Source: Entonaema liquescens
Lineage: Eukaryota > Ascomycota > Sordariomycetes > Xylariales > Xylariaceae
DNA: 64,000 nt
Assembly (NCBI GenBank): GCA_902805475.1
Contig: CADCSX010000025.1
Coordinates: 868,001-932,000 of the forward strand
Reading direction: 5' to 3'
Shown: one piece after another, positions 10,383 to 21,601 of the stretch
Layout: each line of letters opens with the position of its first letter
Position numbering within the stretch: position 1 is the stretch's first letter
Position numbers and translations under genes: made by a program
The notes under the pieces: generated by a model
Databases searched by the model: none
What the model was told of the DNA's origin: nothing
What the model saw: only the letters and a program-made list of their open reading frames with translations

Positions 10383-12913
10383 TCATAGACCGAACGACAG
10401 ACAGAAATCAAGCGGTCCGCGCGTCGGTTCTACTTGCACACCCTTATGCATATATGAATAGGGGTAAAAAGGGGTATGGGAGTGGGGAAGACGAACCTGC
10501 TCTTTCACCAACGCCACAAGGCCAAGACGCCGAAACTTCCCATCCGAATCGTCTTTTTGGAGGAGCAGACCTTCACGTCTGTCTTTGAGAAGAGGTAGAA
10601 ACCAGCAGTCATCGACCGCGGCGCGATCTTCAGCTACGTCGAAACAGGTAACAGCAAAGCCCTGACTTGTAGGCAACTCGAGTTTGCTTAGTGCGGCGTG
10701 TTCCGTATCGGCGGGTTTAAGGAGCGCTACGAACCCCTGTTCCGCGAGGGCACGGCGACGATGTGGCCAGCCGTTGGTAGGGAAGGTCGAAAGCTCAGAC
10801 TGTGAGGGGACGGTGCAGCGGACGTGCTTGGGACGGCCGAAGAAGGCCAGTTCGCAAATAGGCATGTAGAGTATGTTGGCGTCGCATTCGGGGTCTTCGA
10901 GGAGGGTCCATCTTGGGGTATAATTCTGCGGTAATGGAGCTGAATTTGAGGTGTCGCTCAGTGAACGTGGATGAGTGGATGAGTATAAAGGCCGTATGAG
11001 GATGTTGGTGGGGTCATGGAAAGACTTGTCTTGTCGCGTATGTTCTGGGCGCGTGTAGATTTGGCCTTGGATGGATGCCCACTGGTACAGGCTTAAGGTG
11101 AGCTTATGATCTGACTAAGAGTGTAATTGTGTTGCAGTGACTTATTGCAGAGAGTATGGTGTGCTTATAGTGTGAATTGTTGGCCGAGACGCCTTCTCCC
11201 TTCCCCCCTTTTCTCGGCACATAAAATAGGGGATAGTGAAAATAACACGCCTACCTACCTGGTAGGTAAGATATGTACTTAAGATGGGAAACTTACTGAC
11301 CACGATGGCGCTCGATTAACCGTCTCGCCATTCCTATTAGTAGGTCTTCTTGGCTTAGGCCAGGATCGCTTTTTGAGGATCCATTTGACCGAGTACGCGG
11401 CACACCATAGCAAGCCACGAATTATATCTGCTTCCCATATACCGGCTAGATAACGAGACCTAATACTCCTCTTTGTTAACTGAACGATACTGCTGGAGGC
11501 AGCGAATATGTCATCCGGATTTGTCAAGTGGCGCAGCGTATAATCCGGAAGAATTTCCTTGTACCATTGATGCAGCATTCGAGTACGTAACCTGTCTCGT
11601 TCGCCTCTATTGGACTCGTCATCGATATCTTCTGCAGGATCTGGGAATAATCCGATTCGTATCTGTGATGGATCTTGTATATTTAGTGTACCATCTTCCC
11701 AGACCTGTGACCGCTGACACGAGAAGCACATTTGCTCCGTAGCATAGATAAGCGCTCTTCTGCTTAGTACTTTCTCCTGGAAACACCAACCCCGGGTGCT
11801 AACAGGCCCTTCTTCCTTTATGCGAGGCAGCCATAAATAAATGTTCCCCAAATCTTTACCAAGTGTTATCGGGCAGGGAGGCACTGTCTGCTCCATTTTG
11901 TTAACTCTAAAGCCTGTACGACTATCTGAAGATCGTCCGGCAATGATAGTTAGTACCGCATTACCGTATACTTCGGCCATTCGTTCTGATTCGTAAATCC
12001 AGTCCTGAAGATTTCCCTGGATAATACAGAGAGAATCGATCCAGACGTAGCGGATACCCAAGTGACGGGCAATGGCGATGCATTCTTGGTGCGTTGCCGT
12101 TAAGGTGTCTTCGTCAATAAGTTCTAGGAAAGTCGTAAAGTTTCTATCGTTCAACTCTGTAGTGTGCCGTACATTTGGACCCCAGCAGTAAGATAGCGCC
12201 AGGTACGGTTCACGTAGTTCCAAATGCTGTGGTTGAACTAATCTTGTCCACCCTGGAGTCTCACCGATATCTAGAACCCGGGTGGGCATTTCCGGCGGCA
12301 TCATCTCGTCCGTGGCTCTACACTCCGGGTGTTTCTTCTGGCATCCATCTAGGAGTGCACGGGCGAAGTCAATGTCCCCTTCTTTATTCCTAAATGGCGC
12401 GAAGAGGCGTTCCATAAACCAAGGTGCAGCAGGCGTCCCTATATATGTTAGTCGAGATACAGTATAGGGAAACTCAGGATATATACCCGGATCTGCAAAT
12501 GCGCTGAGCTCACTACGTAGAATTTCCTTTCCGAAGCTCGTCTCGGCGTCCTGTTCATTCCCACATTCCACCCATACCACGCTGGCGACTTGATTAGCAG
12601 TCTTGTCTATGACCGTGTTTCTTATCTCCTGTTTCGGATTCCGGAATGCATCCGAGAACATCCCCGTTAACCAGACACGCTCGTCACCCAACGGTTGCCC
12701 CGCCTCTTCATAATTATCAGGGAATTTACCATCCAGTACGGAATCGACTTGGCTGGCTGTGTGTTTTCTCTGGATGGAAATCCAACATAGTAGACATAGA
12801 TCGCAACCGGCTGTTGCAGAGTCCCGGAGAGATCGCAGGTTGGGGTGGAAGAAGGTCATATGGCCTCTTAGTTCTTCTACGGTTAAGGCAGCGCAAGTTT
12901 TACATCGTGCCAT
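10383..12913 (-). CDS. HET-domain (heterokaryon incompatibility) protein
   Basis: Exon 12913-11297 joins exon 11081-10383 (donor GTAAGT, acceptor CAG) to read APSWS-WASIQGQIY, the typical end of the HET region, giving 771 aa. An N-terminal Cys pair (CKTC) and a second CDLC precede the HET domain. The domain runs from about residue 236 (YLALSYCWG) through YVWIDSLCIIQ, RMAEVYGNA and RGWCFQEKVLSRR. The C-terminal part includes GLLLQKDDSDGKFRRLGL, common in long HET proteins. HET proteins trigger cell death upon non-self recognition in fungi; the trigger here is unknown. The 215-bp intron is unusually long for this window and contains a CTACC/GGTAG inverted motif. The last 40 residues are less conserved, so an extra 3' intron is possible. 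Confidence 0.85.
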
Positions 12914-14702
12914 CTTCCTCAGCTGCGACTTGAACCTGTTCTGACTTCTTCTTCAACGATCTTTATTGACTTCAAGGAGAACATTAGGCACCAATGATTA
13001 AATGCGAAATAACGAATGACAGAGATAGCTCGAAGGGGATCTAAAGTTTATAACATGTGCATTATGCCCCCGGCAATGCTTAGATGTTGCATCGGCTACA
13101 TTTTGGAAAAAGAACGAGCCGCGTTTCATGATTGTTCGGTTAGCCCGTCATTGCTTAATCCCCAGTATGAATGCGAGCGGTACGTCAAGGGCTGCGACCA
13201 CTTATATAAGGCGGAGAGGCAAATCCTGGATGAAGTGTTCAAGAAAGCTACAATATCCCGGTAGACCGGTGAAAATGGATGTACGGATCTGTTTAGGAAA
13301 AACAAAAACCGATCGCCAAGAATAGAAAAGCTCAGCTAGGACTTCTAAACTTCGAAGGAGCACAACCGACCAACGCACTGCCACAATGAGTAAGCAGCAA
13401 GAGTCTTGTTTGCTCAAAAGCTCATGCCCTACTTTATGTATAGTGATAGTTATGCATAAATATTTGCAGTTTCCTATTCAAGAAACCCCTTAGTTCTTTG
13501 GTGGTTTGAAAAGGGGTTCAGCAACATACGAACATCACAACTACCAGGTTTATTGAAGGTCTGGATGACTAAACCAAATAAGATGGGTAGAATATTGTAG
13601 AATGCTTCGCTGCAGCCCTTGAAAACTAAAAACTATCGTTATTAGTATAGCTAAGACTATCAAAAGTGCGTGGTATTATACATAATATGTGACTGTACCG
13701 AGATCTACTTACTTTCATCCTTATACGGATCCGTAGATGATTGGTTAGACTACCAAGCCGCACTTAAGAAGCCAATTATAGACAGAAGCAAACCCCTCTC
13801 AAGATGTTGAATTATTTTAAATTATTGCATTTTGACACTGTTAAAGAGGGAGAGGGATAAATGAAAGCAATGCGTATCTAGATAATAGCGCGTATATATA
13901 AGTGCTAGTGCTAGTGGTTGTATAAGCAGGTAGGTAGTTGAGTCGCGTCAAGGCGTCGGGCTTAAAGGCCTTCGTTCGTCTCACTTCACAAATGTAGAGC
14001 TGGCCTATGAATATATAACCCTGATTATTGATGTTGCAAACAAGAGCGGTAGAGCGTAGAATACTGAGAACTTATATGTTGCAGGTTCAAGCGCGTCCCG
14101 TTTTAGTTTCAGCAAGACCCTATAGTTAATGATTATCATAGCTATAGTACTTATATCGCTAGGGATATTTTAAAATATATGTGAAGATATTTGTTGATAT
14201 TGCTTAGGATCCTAACGGGTGGGTTCGTTAAGGTAAGATAGAAGCGATAAGCAATTCTGTTTTATGGTTTACTTTAAGGGGTACCAGTTATATTACAGTA
14301 CTTGTCTTATATTCCTGTTTCTTTTTCTAAGAATGGGGATAGAAAAGATAAAACAACATTATAACTAACTACCTAGTTATAGGGCTACCTAGTTATAGGT
14401 AAACTGAAGTTCTTGTAATTATAATAGTTTTGACCCTTTTCCTTCGAAATTTCATAGCTGTTGAAAAATACCTAGCCATGTATGACAACTGATGAGAATA
14501 ATTGTTAGCAACGCACGAGCCCCTTTAAGCAAAAAGTCCCCACGCGACACGAACTTTTCGGAACACCGCAGTTTTGAACGTTGAATGGTTGATTTCTGCA
14601 TCTCCCCCTCATTCTTTGACAACATTCGTTTTTTACATTAGCAGCAGGTCGCGTGTAATTATACTAATTCTAATAAGTGCCAATTATATAACTGAGTTCC
14701 AA
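12914..14702. other. intergenic, no gene seen
   Basis: This is 1.8 kb between divergent genes. It holds a short unrecognised ORF near 13016-13264 and becomes strongly AT-rich after 13.4 kb. A 15-bp direct repeat CTACCTAGTTATAGG occurs at 14369-14383 and 14385-14399. Confidence 0.5.
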
Positions 14703-15560
14703 ATGGCTTCTTTTAAGAAATCCCTACCGCCGGATCTATTCGACCGAACCACACTCGTGTCCCTCGCCTCGACCGTCGCGATTTTAGCGGTCGCTTACCT
14801 CCTATCTCTGCAGGCCCTCGACAAGAAGACACCGGGAAGCCATCGCTTCTTATTCATATGGCACGCGTTTGACGCATTGATACACTTCATTCTCGAGGGC
14901 AGCTTTCTTTACCACTCCTTCTTCTCGTGGATGCCCCTTTCCAGAGTACCTAATCCGCAATGGCTGGCGCCCACCGCCCACAACTTCCTGGGCCATACGG
15001 ATCGCGCCTACGGCTCCCAGGCTGGTGGTAATAACCCGTTTGCTCAGCTTTGGATGGTGTATGCGAAGGCGGACCGGAGATGGGCTGGTGCAGATTTGGT
15101 ATGGATAGCCTTGTTGCTTTTACACCAACCCTCCCCCCCTACCCCCCTTTCAGTTTCTCGTTACTAACATGAACTTTTCTCTCAGACCGTTATTAGTCTT
15201 GAACTCCTCACCGTCTTCATCGCCGGCCCGCTCGCTTGTCTCATCTGCTACGGTATCGCGAAGAAAGACCCACGCACCAACATTCTGCTGATCATAATCG
15301 CGACCATGGAGCTGTACGGCGGATTCATTACATTCTGCCCTGAGTGGTTAACCTCCAACTACAATCTCGATACGAGCAACTTTATGTATAAATGGGTGTA
15401 TCTGGTCTTCTTCAACATGCTTTGGGTCTTTATTCCTCTATATGCGATTTGGGTTGCCGTCAAAGATATCGATCATGCGTTTACTATAAGGGAAAAGGTT
15501 GCGAACAAGGTTGCGAGCAAGTCTTCATCGTCGTCGTCATCGTCATCAAGGAAAAAGTGA
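14703..15560 (+). CDS. EBP/EXPERA family sterol isomerase-like membrane protein
   Basis: Exons 14703-15098 and 15186-15560 (GTATGG...CTCAG) encode 256 aa. The protein has an EXPERA/emopamil-binding layout: four or five hydrophobic helices, the WHAFDALIHFILEGSF segment carrying the His and Glu expected of the EBP active site, and a later ELLTVFIAGPL helix containing the second acidic residue after a KADRRWAGADL turn. Family members isomerise the delta-8 double bond of sterols to delta-7 or bind sterol-like ligands in the ER. The C-terminus is a run of nine serines followed by RKK, reminiscent of a dilysine ER-retrieval signal. ATG 14703 is chosen because upstream in-frame codons are not conserved-looking. 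It could be an EBP-like protein rather than the ERG2-type enzyme of the main ergosterol pathway. Confidence 0.85.
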
Positions 15561-16184
15561 TTTAGTTTACGCAACCCTGGTGCCTCGGAGGACAGTTTCC
15601 AGGAGTATATTGGTCTTCTCGCTTGGTATGTAGCCGACCGTAGGTGTTGGTTTTAATGCTATAGTATGATACCCATTTTAGCTATTGCTTGCTACTCATA
15701 GTAGAGGCAGGCAGTGTTAGGAATTCACAGGTTTTAGTTAGCCCGCTTGAAATCGGTAGTTCCTGGATATTCTATCGTAACTCGTAACGAGGCTGGTCAG
15801 ATATCTACCAATGAAAGCAAGCATTCGCGCTGAAACTAATGAAACTGTTATATTGCAACCCAATGTATAAGACCGGATATAAAAGGTCAAGAGTGAATCA
15901 TGGTTGGCTGGCTGTTGTACTCCCACCCAAGTTAGGCCCTCAGCCTACATACCCACAACGAAATGCATGGCAGATGTTGACGTTATCCCCTATGCCTTAT
16001 CTCTGCGTGTTGAATTATTTCCGCTGAATTGGATACAAAACCTGGATACTTGAGGGCTATGCTACCGAGGCTTAGTACCGGTATTACGAAAGGTAGGAAA
16101 CATAAGAAGGGATATCTACCAAATTAATGACCATAAAGTCCTGCTTTGCATTTCAGCTAGTTCTTGGACTATCCGCCTTTCCCA
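15561..16184. other. intergenic, no gene seen
   Basis: This is about 620 bp between two tandem plus-strand genes. I see only short uninformative ORFs. Confidence 0.5.
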
Positions 16185-17250
16185 ATGCTCTTAACTACGT
16201 CCAGTGTGGCTTTGGCCACCATTGTATGCACGTATATTTTTACTTTTCTTGCTCCAGTATCTTTAAGTATAAATGTGTTCATTTGCGTAAAAAAGAAGGG
16301 AAGGTTTTCATGGGATGATATTACAATCTATATCGCATCCATTATAACATTAGGCTTAATCTGCCAAGTTACTTGGGCGGTCATCGACGAAGGTCAAGGT
16401 CAACATACTTCGGATGTGACGCGAAGCCAGTTTGAATTGACAGCTAAGGTGTGTGATGAGTATATCCCCAATTAAGATCTACAGAACAGCGTTATGTTGG
16501 GTGACGTATTTGCTAATAATATCTTATGTTCAATCGTGTAGCCTCTCCTTGTTAACGAAGCTCTATGGGCACTTATAAACATGTTCATTCGACTATCTGC
16601 TCTAGGTTCGATTTACACAATTTTTAAGCACCACCCGGGCGTGCGAATACAAGCATGGACTTTCATGGGCGTTTCGATTATACATGGGATCGCAGCTATA
16701 TTGACTACAGTACTTATCTGCCACCCTATCCGGGCATCGTGGGATACTCAGGTTCAGGGAATCTGCGGTGATCAGACCGTAGCATATGTTGTCCTAGAGG
16801 TCGGTAGTCTTGCCATCGACATAGCTGTCCTAGCCGTACCAGTTGGTCCGATTCTGTATATGTCTTTCAACATGAGGCGCAAGCTCAAGTTTCTCTTGAT
16901 ATTTTCAGCGGGCGCTATGTACGTATAAGGATTCACGCTCATAGAATGCCACTAGTGTGATAAACTCTAGGGTCACTATCATCACAGGGTTCCGCATTGC
17001 CGCATTGCGCAGGGTCAATAGTTCTGATTTCACCTATGATCATGGTTACTTAGGACTACTGTCTACTCTGGGGGCGCTTCTTAGTATTATTAGTTACTGT
17101 TCAATTTATTTTCCTTCATTTGTCATATTCTTTAGTCCGGAAGAGACACCTCAACGTCTACCTTTGAATAGCCCTTGGACTAAGCGGACATCTCAGCGGA
17201 CGGACAATCGAGAGGTGGAACCCCCTGGTGATCGCTGCGAAGAAAAGTAA
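16185..17250 (+). CDS. fungal rhodopsin-like 7TM integral membrane protein
   Basis: Three exons (16185-16448, 16542-16918, 16971-17250) join in phase into 306 aa. Hydrophobic helices and landmark motifs match the fungal rhodopsin-domain family related to PTH11-type proteins: GRFSWDDITIYIAS, PLLVNEALWALINMFIRLSAL, a Cys in the loop CHPIRASWDTQVQGICGD, and LEVGSLAIDIAVLAVPV. The C-terminal tail is short, polar and charged. No retinal-binding lysine is expected in this family. Such proteins are proposed surface sensors, but most have no known ligand. The first ATG at the start of TM1 was used, leaving almost no N-terminal tail. A second family member lies 4.4 kb downstream on the opposite strand. 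Confidence 0.8.
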
Positions 17251-17773
17251 TGTTATGTAGAGTCTATAAGTCTACATGTTTAGGAAATTCAAAGTGGCCA
17301 TCGAAAATTGCAGAAACAGATTTATATTAGGAGTATTAGGTAACTCATTGGAGCACTATCGTACTCTTTGTTTTACTTTTTTTCTTGATCCCCCCCTTTT
17401 ACTCCTTTGCGAAACCCAAACTACCTAACTGAAAACAATGTTAAACGTGATTACATGCAATACTTATAACTATAAAGAAGACATCGTCTACTCTAGCGCC
17501 CAGAGCTTTGGGTAGGTGACTCGGGTTCACATACTCGACCTACCTATCCGGAGCACCGCTATCACGGTACCGTCCGTGGGGTCCCTATAGGTGGAGATAC
17601 CGGCGTCAACCCTTCGAGTTGACATCGCTCTACCTTTTGGTAGTATAGCAGTTTGACAGTTATCTTCCGATCCCCTATAACTGCTTTCCCATAACATAGG
17701 TGCACATGTTTATTTTTCAACATTGAGACCATTATACATGGGAGACAGCCGTTTACGAAATGGATCTATCGTT
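17251..17773. other. convergent spacer with hairpin-rich island
   Basis: This lies between two 3' gene ends. No ORF is credible. Positions 17511-17643 are locally GC-rich and packed with inverted repeats (see findings). Confidence 0.5.
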
Positions 17774-18691
17774 TCAAAAGGAAGGGAAACTATCCCCTTG
17801 CCTTGTTCTTCTACGATTTACGGCTGGGGCCATAGGTACGCCACCCGAACTATCCGTACTGATTGATGATCGGTCCACTAAACTCCTTGGGCTACGAGTG
17901 GATGGATTAGTCCAAGAATTTGCACCGTTGAAAGGGGAAGCGCGAGGAGCAACGGGAGGAGCAGTGTGAGGAGTAACGGGAGGAGCGGCGGGAGGAGCAG
18001 CGGGAGGATTAGCAAGAGGTGCAGTGGGGGGCACAGCAGAAGGGACAATGGGAGGAGCGGCGAAAGGTTGCGCACCGTTTGTCTGGGGGTTGTTAGCTGT
18101 CAGGATCTTATGAAGCTCGGAATCAGGTCTTGATTGATGCAAGTAGTCGACATAGGTATCGATAAGTCGCTTCGTTTCGTTATTATGATTTGCCATAGCC
18201 TGTAGAAACTCCCGGAACTCGCCCCCGAGCGCAGAAAGGCGAGCTTCGAGAGTATTGATTGCGCTATAGTCAATCATCATTATGTCGCCATCTTCCCCTA
18301 TCTTTGTTTGCGTAGGAAAGGGTTGGGCACCGTCGGCGGAGTGATAGTAGTGGTTGTGGTGATGGTAATGGTGAACCTCCTGTTCTTGGGGCTTCTGTCC
18401 CTGCGTCTGTTGTCCATTCTGACGTCTATTTGGGGGAACTGGTTGAGCAGGGGCTGCTTGAGGGGGCTGCTTTGGGATGGGGCGTGGGTTTCTAGGCCCA
18501 GGGGGGTATCGCTGGTTAGGGTAATAGTTAGGGTTAAATCCGGCATGGTTTGCTGGGCTGGGAGCCATATAGTCTTCATTAAGTTCATCCACATCTTCTA
18601 CGGGATCACCGCCGTTAAGGAATCCAGTAGGAGGAAATGTGGCGTTGCCTTTTCCTGGCCGTTGGCCCCGTCTAAAGTTTCCCCGACGCAT
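17774..18691 (-). CDS. proline-rich low-complexity protein, unknown function
   Basis: This is a single 305-aa ORF that I do not recognise. It starts with an Arg/Gly patch (MRRGNFRRGQRPGKG), then an Asp/Glu/Asn and Pro-rich stretch and a His/Tyr cluster (HHYHHHNHYYH). A probable coiled coil follows (about 140-185, INTLEARLSALGGEFREFL), then a proline/alanine region of repeated A-P-P units (about 205-255), ending in a Ser/Arg-rich tail. No signal peptide or membrane segment is visible. The composition suggests a disordered, possibly RNA- or protein-binding scaffold. A long opposite-strand ORF exists, but it is a by-product of the biased composition. The single long frame and amphipathic coiled coil make coding likely. 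Confidence 0.55.
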   Translation of the reverse strand: MRRGNFRRGQRPGKGNATFPPTGFLNGGDPVEDVDELNEDYMAPSPANHAGFNPNYYPNQRYPPGPRNPRPIPKQPPQAAPAQPVPPNRRQNGQQTQGQKPQEQEVHHYHHHNHYYHSADGAQPFPTQTKIGEDGDIMMIDYSAINTLEARLSALGGEFREFLQAMANHNNETKRLIDTYVDYLHQSRPDSELHKILTANNPQTNGAQPFAAPPIVPSAVPPTAPLANPPAAPPAAPPVTPHTAPPVAPRASPFNGANSWTNPSTRSPRSLVDRSSISTDSSGGVPMAPAVNRRRTRQGDSFPSF

Positions 18692-20295
18692 TTTAGGCAG
18701 CTCGAATCGCTTTTCCTGCGTATGATATCTGCCGGAGTGATTGACTTGATTTAGTTAAATTGATAGGGAAGATGATGTGGCGCCTTATGTCTAATAGAAC
18801 CTTTATCTATATCCTCAAAAGGTGTCACTATTTTATTGTTATGGCGTAACAATCGTTTCGTAGTTGTTGCTAATAATTATCCCCTTTGTCTGTTTAAGTA
18901 ACAACTCTTCCGTATTGTTGTTCACACTTATTGTACAAATATCCACACACTCGAAGAGTTATTCCACGGCTATGACGATTTTGTTGGTCATCAAAGTTGA
19001 ACCTGGTTGGACTTGGAATGTACACAAGTATGGCTTGTATCTAATTTATAGGCAGCATCGGTCACCTGGCTTGAGACACAACTTCCACTATACAGCAAGT
19101 TGAGTTTGAGTCCTTAAAACCACTTCTCTGTTTGTTTTAAATCATCGCTGATGTAATGCCATTAAAAGTGTACCAGAGATAAAAAGGCTCAATCAACCAT
19201 ACCCGATGCTTTTATTGACAAGGCATCCACCGAGTTTACAGTTTCCTCTTGTCTAACAATTAGTTTATTCTAGCGACAACTAGATCTTTACTAGGCGTAT
19301 AAGCTCATTGTCCAAGATTAACGAATTAGAGCCCATCTCACGATTTTAAAAGATCTTATTTACTAGCTCCTTACGCTGGCTTTATGAAAGCCAATGCTCT
19401 TAAAGTGATGGTTTCACACACTTGTAACAATCCGTTCCACATCAAAACTAAGCTGATAGTTGACTCCTTGTAACATGTTCAAAAACATATACCTCCTATC
19501 TAGGTAGGTAGGTATTAATTATCTAAATATTCCGACGGGGTCGGCTATACAATACCAACTATAATATTCGGTTGTGGTTTAGGGAAGTAGGCCCCGTGAG
19601 GTGCATTCAATATTAAACGAGCTGCAATTCTTGCTATGGCGTAGAATAAATATGATACTTTGATACTCATGAATCAAGCAATTTCCAAATCGAAACCCTT
19701 ATCCGAAGAAAGTGTTGTATGGTGCATCGGATGAAAAGTATACCCAGCATTATAATTATCGACTTGTAATTTTATAGACTGTACCTAGCTGTAAGTACAT
19801 ATCGAATAGATGTAGTATGATAGATCATTACCCTTTGTTGTCAGCGATTTAATTTATGTTGCTTCACCTTTATTATGCGAACTCCAGTTGTCTCATATGC
19901 AGCAGATGTATAGGAGTGTCAGATTTAGGGAATGCAACATCTGATCGTCAGCGGAAATAGAATCAGGCACCCCCACTCATATATACCGCGAGATTAATGT
20001 CATCATACGAGGAGATTATTTAGCTTGTTAGCTGAGTTTATTGGTCGGGTTACAATGCCTATCTGAGATCAGTGATAAGTGAAATTTCAATTTAACCGGT
20101 TACCAGCATGTGAACGACTTGTCAGACAGATGAAGACTACACCCCTGATGACGGGCCGATAGGATATCCGTATTATTATAAAATTGGATTGAGTAACGAC
20201 TGCGACGGATGACCTGTTGAGATATTTCTTGTTTTTACATCTGATAGCACAACGGACAAGTCCACCGCCTTGGTAACGAAGCAAAGGCAACGACA
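18692..20295. other. intergenic, no gene seen
   Basis: This is 1.6 kb of AT-rich DNA with short ORFs only. A TAGG tandem triplet lies near 19500. Confidence 0.55.
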
Positions 20296-20833
20296 ATGGT
20301 GAAACCGGACGCGGTAATGAAGGCCATCACCGGCACTTGGCTCTACCTGAATGTGACTTCGTGAGTTCGGACTAGCCTCTCAAAAGACTGTCTTTACTTA
20401 CAATTACCTAAGCTACTTCGACAATGGCACGATTTCACACGACCCGGATCCTGCATTGGGACAATCCCCCGTGGGCATGCTGACTTACAATACTGCCGGC
20501 TGGATGTCTGCGAACTTCATGTCTTCTAAACCCGAGGACCGACCCGGCGACATAGACACGGAGGCTCCGGATGTCGGCACAGATGCTGAATGGGCCCTCA
20601 TCGGCAAGCACACGCTGGCGTACGCTGGACCTTGGTACGTCAGCGAGACAACGGACAACGTCGAAGTAGGCCAAATTACGCATGGTCCAACAAAGATTGC
20701 CTGGTTACCAACATGGGTCGGTATAGAGCTGCAGAAGAATTATACGTTGTTAGAGGATAAGAAGATGATGCGCTTTAGGTCAAGAACTCAGGACGGCAAG
20801 AATGGGGACATGTTCTTCAGGAGACTTGCGTGA
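20296..20833 (+). CDS. lipocalin-like domain protein
   Basis: Exons 20296-20360 and 20413-20833 (GTGAGT...CTAAG) encode 161 aa. The short first exon supplies the signature start of lipocalin-like proteins: KAITGTWLYLNVTSYFDNG, followed by the G-M-L-T-Y turn and WMSANFM strand typical of the family. Later YAGPWYVSETTDNVEVGQITH and a terminal R-F-R-S-R-T-Q-D-G strand complete a small beta-barrel. There is no signal peptide. Family members are often found near secondary-metabolism genes and may bind or isomerise small hydrophobic molecules, but no biosynthetic neighbour is recognisable here. No function can be assigned beyond the fold. Confidence 0.8.
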
Positions 20834-21601
20834 AGCAATGCTTATCTGTATGAAAGGCTGTACGATGTGATAATTTTTGAGCAAAGATTCGAACGCTTAG
20901 TTAGACTAGATCATCTAGACCCCTTAATACAGCCACCTTCCATTCAGCAATGTTACCACGCTTGTTTTATCCCTCGCCAAGATATGATAAGTGGTAGGCA
21001 TACGTCGCCAACGGCAAATATGGCGGCAGTCACTTAGCAATGGGGTTTCTCTCATCGTATCTAAATGGACCGAGCAGTTATTTCCTATTAAATATCGACT
21101 AACTTCAAGTTCTCTAGTAGATATGTCGTTGCTTGGCAACGTACCAACGAGGCCTCTAATGGTGTTGGGAAGTGGACCGAAGGCAGTTCAAAAAAGGGGA
21201 TAGTTGATTCTATTTTAGCGCATGGTAGGGGCGTAGTATAGGAACTGCTATAGACCGACGTTGAAGAGAGGTGGGCAATAATCCTAGCGCCTTAGGTGAA
21301 TTTCAACCTGTGTCGTAGGGTATGGTTGTCTTCATGTTGAACAAATCTTCTTCTTTACAGCATCCTTTAACATTGACTTGTTTAACAACCTAGGCAACTC
21401 AACTCAGATGAAATATATTATTATTTTAAATTTTGTTTAGATTTAACTTTATTTAAATACTCCTCCAGGCACTGAAGCCTGAGTAGGTATCTTCCGGACA
21501 TCCCATTATTCATACTTCATACCTAGAGCCGTAGCCAACCTTGGACATCTTGAATGCCACTTAACTCCCTGCATTATGAAAACAACAAAAGAAAAATATT
21601 T
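20834..21601. other. intergenic, no gene seen
   Basis: This is about 770 bp between the 3' ends of the lipocalin-like and second rhodopsin-like genes. Only short ORFs are present. Confidence 0.5.

Noticed and set aside
13016..13264. 82-aa plus-strand frame upstream of the HET gene
   Set aside because: It has some helix-like, Cys-containing sequence but no recognisable family, no splice partner and no promoter evidence beyond a chance TATA-like word inside it.
18308..18754. 148-aa plus-strand frame with hydrophobic Val/Leu runs
   Set aside because: It is antisense to the proline/His-rich protein; the Val/Leu/Gly bias is the reverse complement of CAC/CAT and Pro codons.
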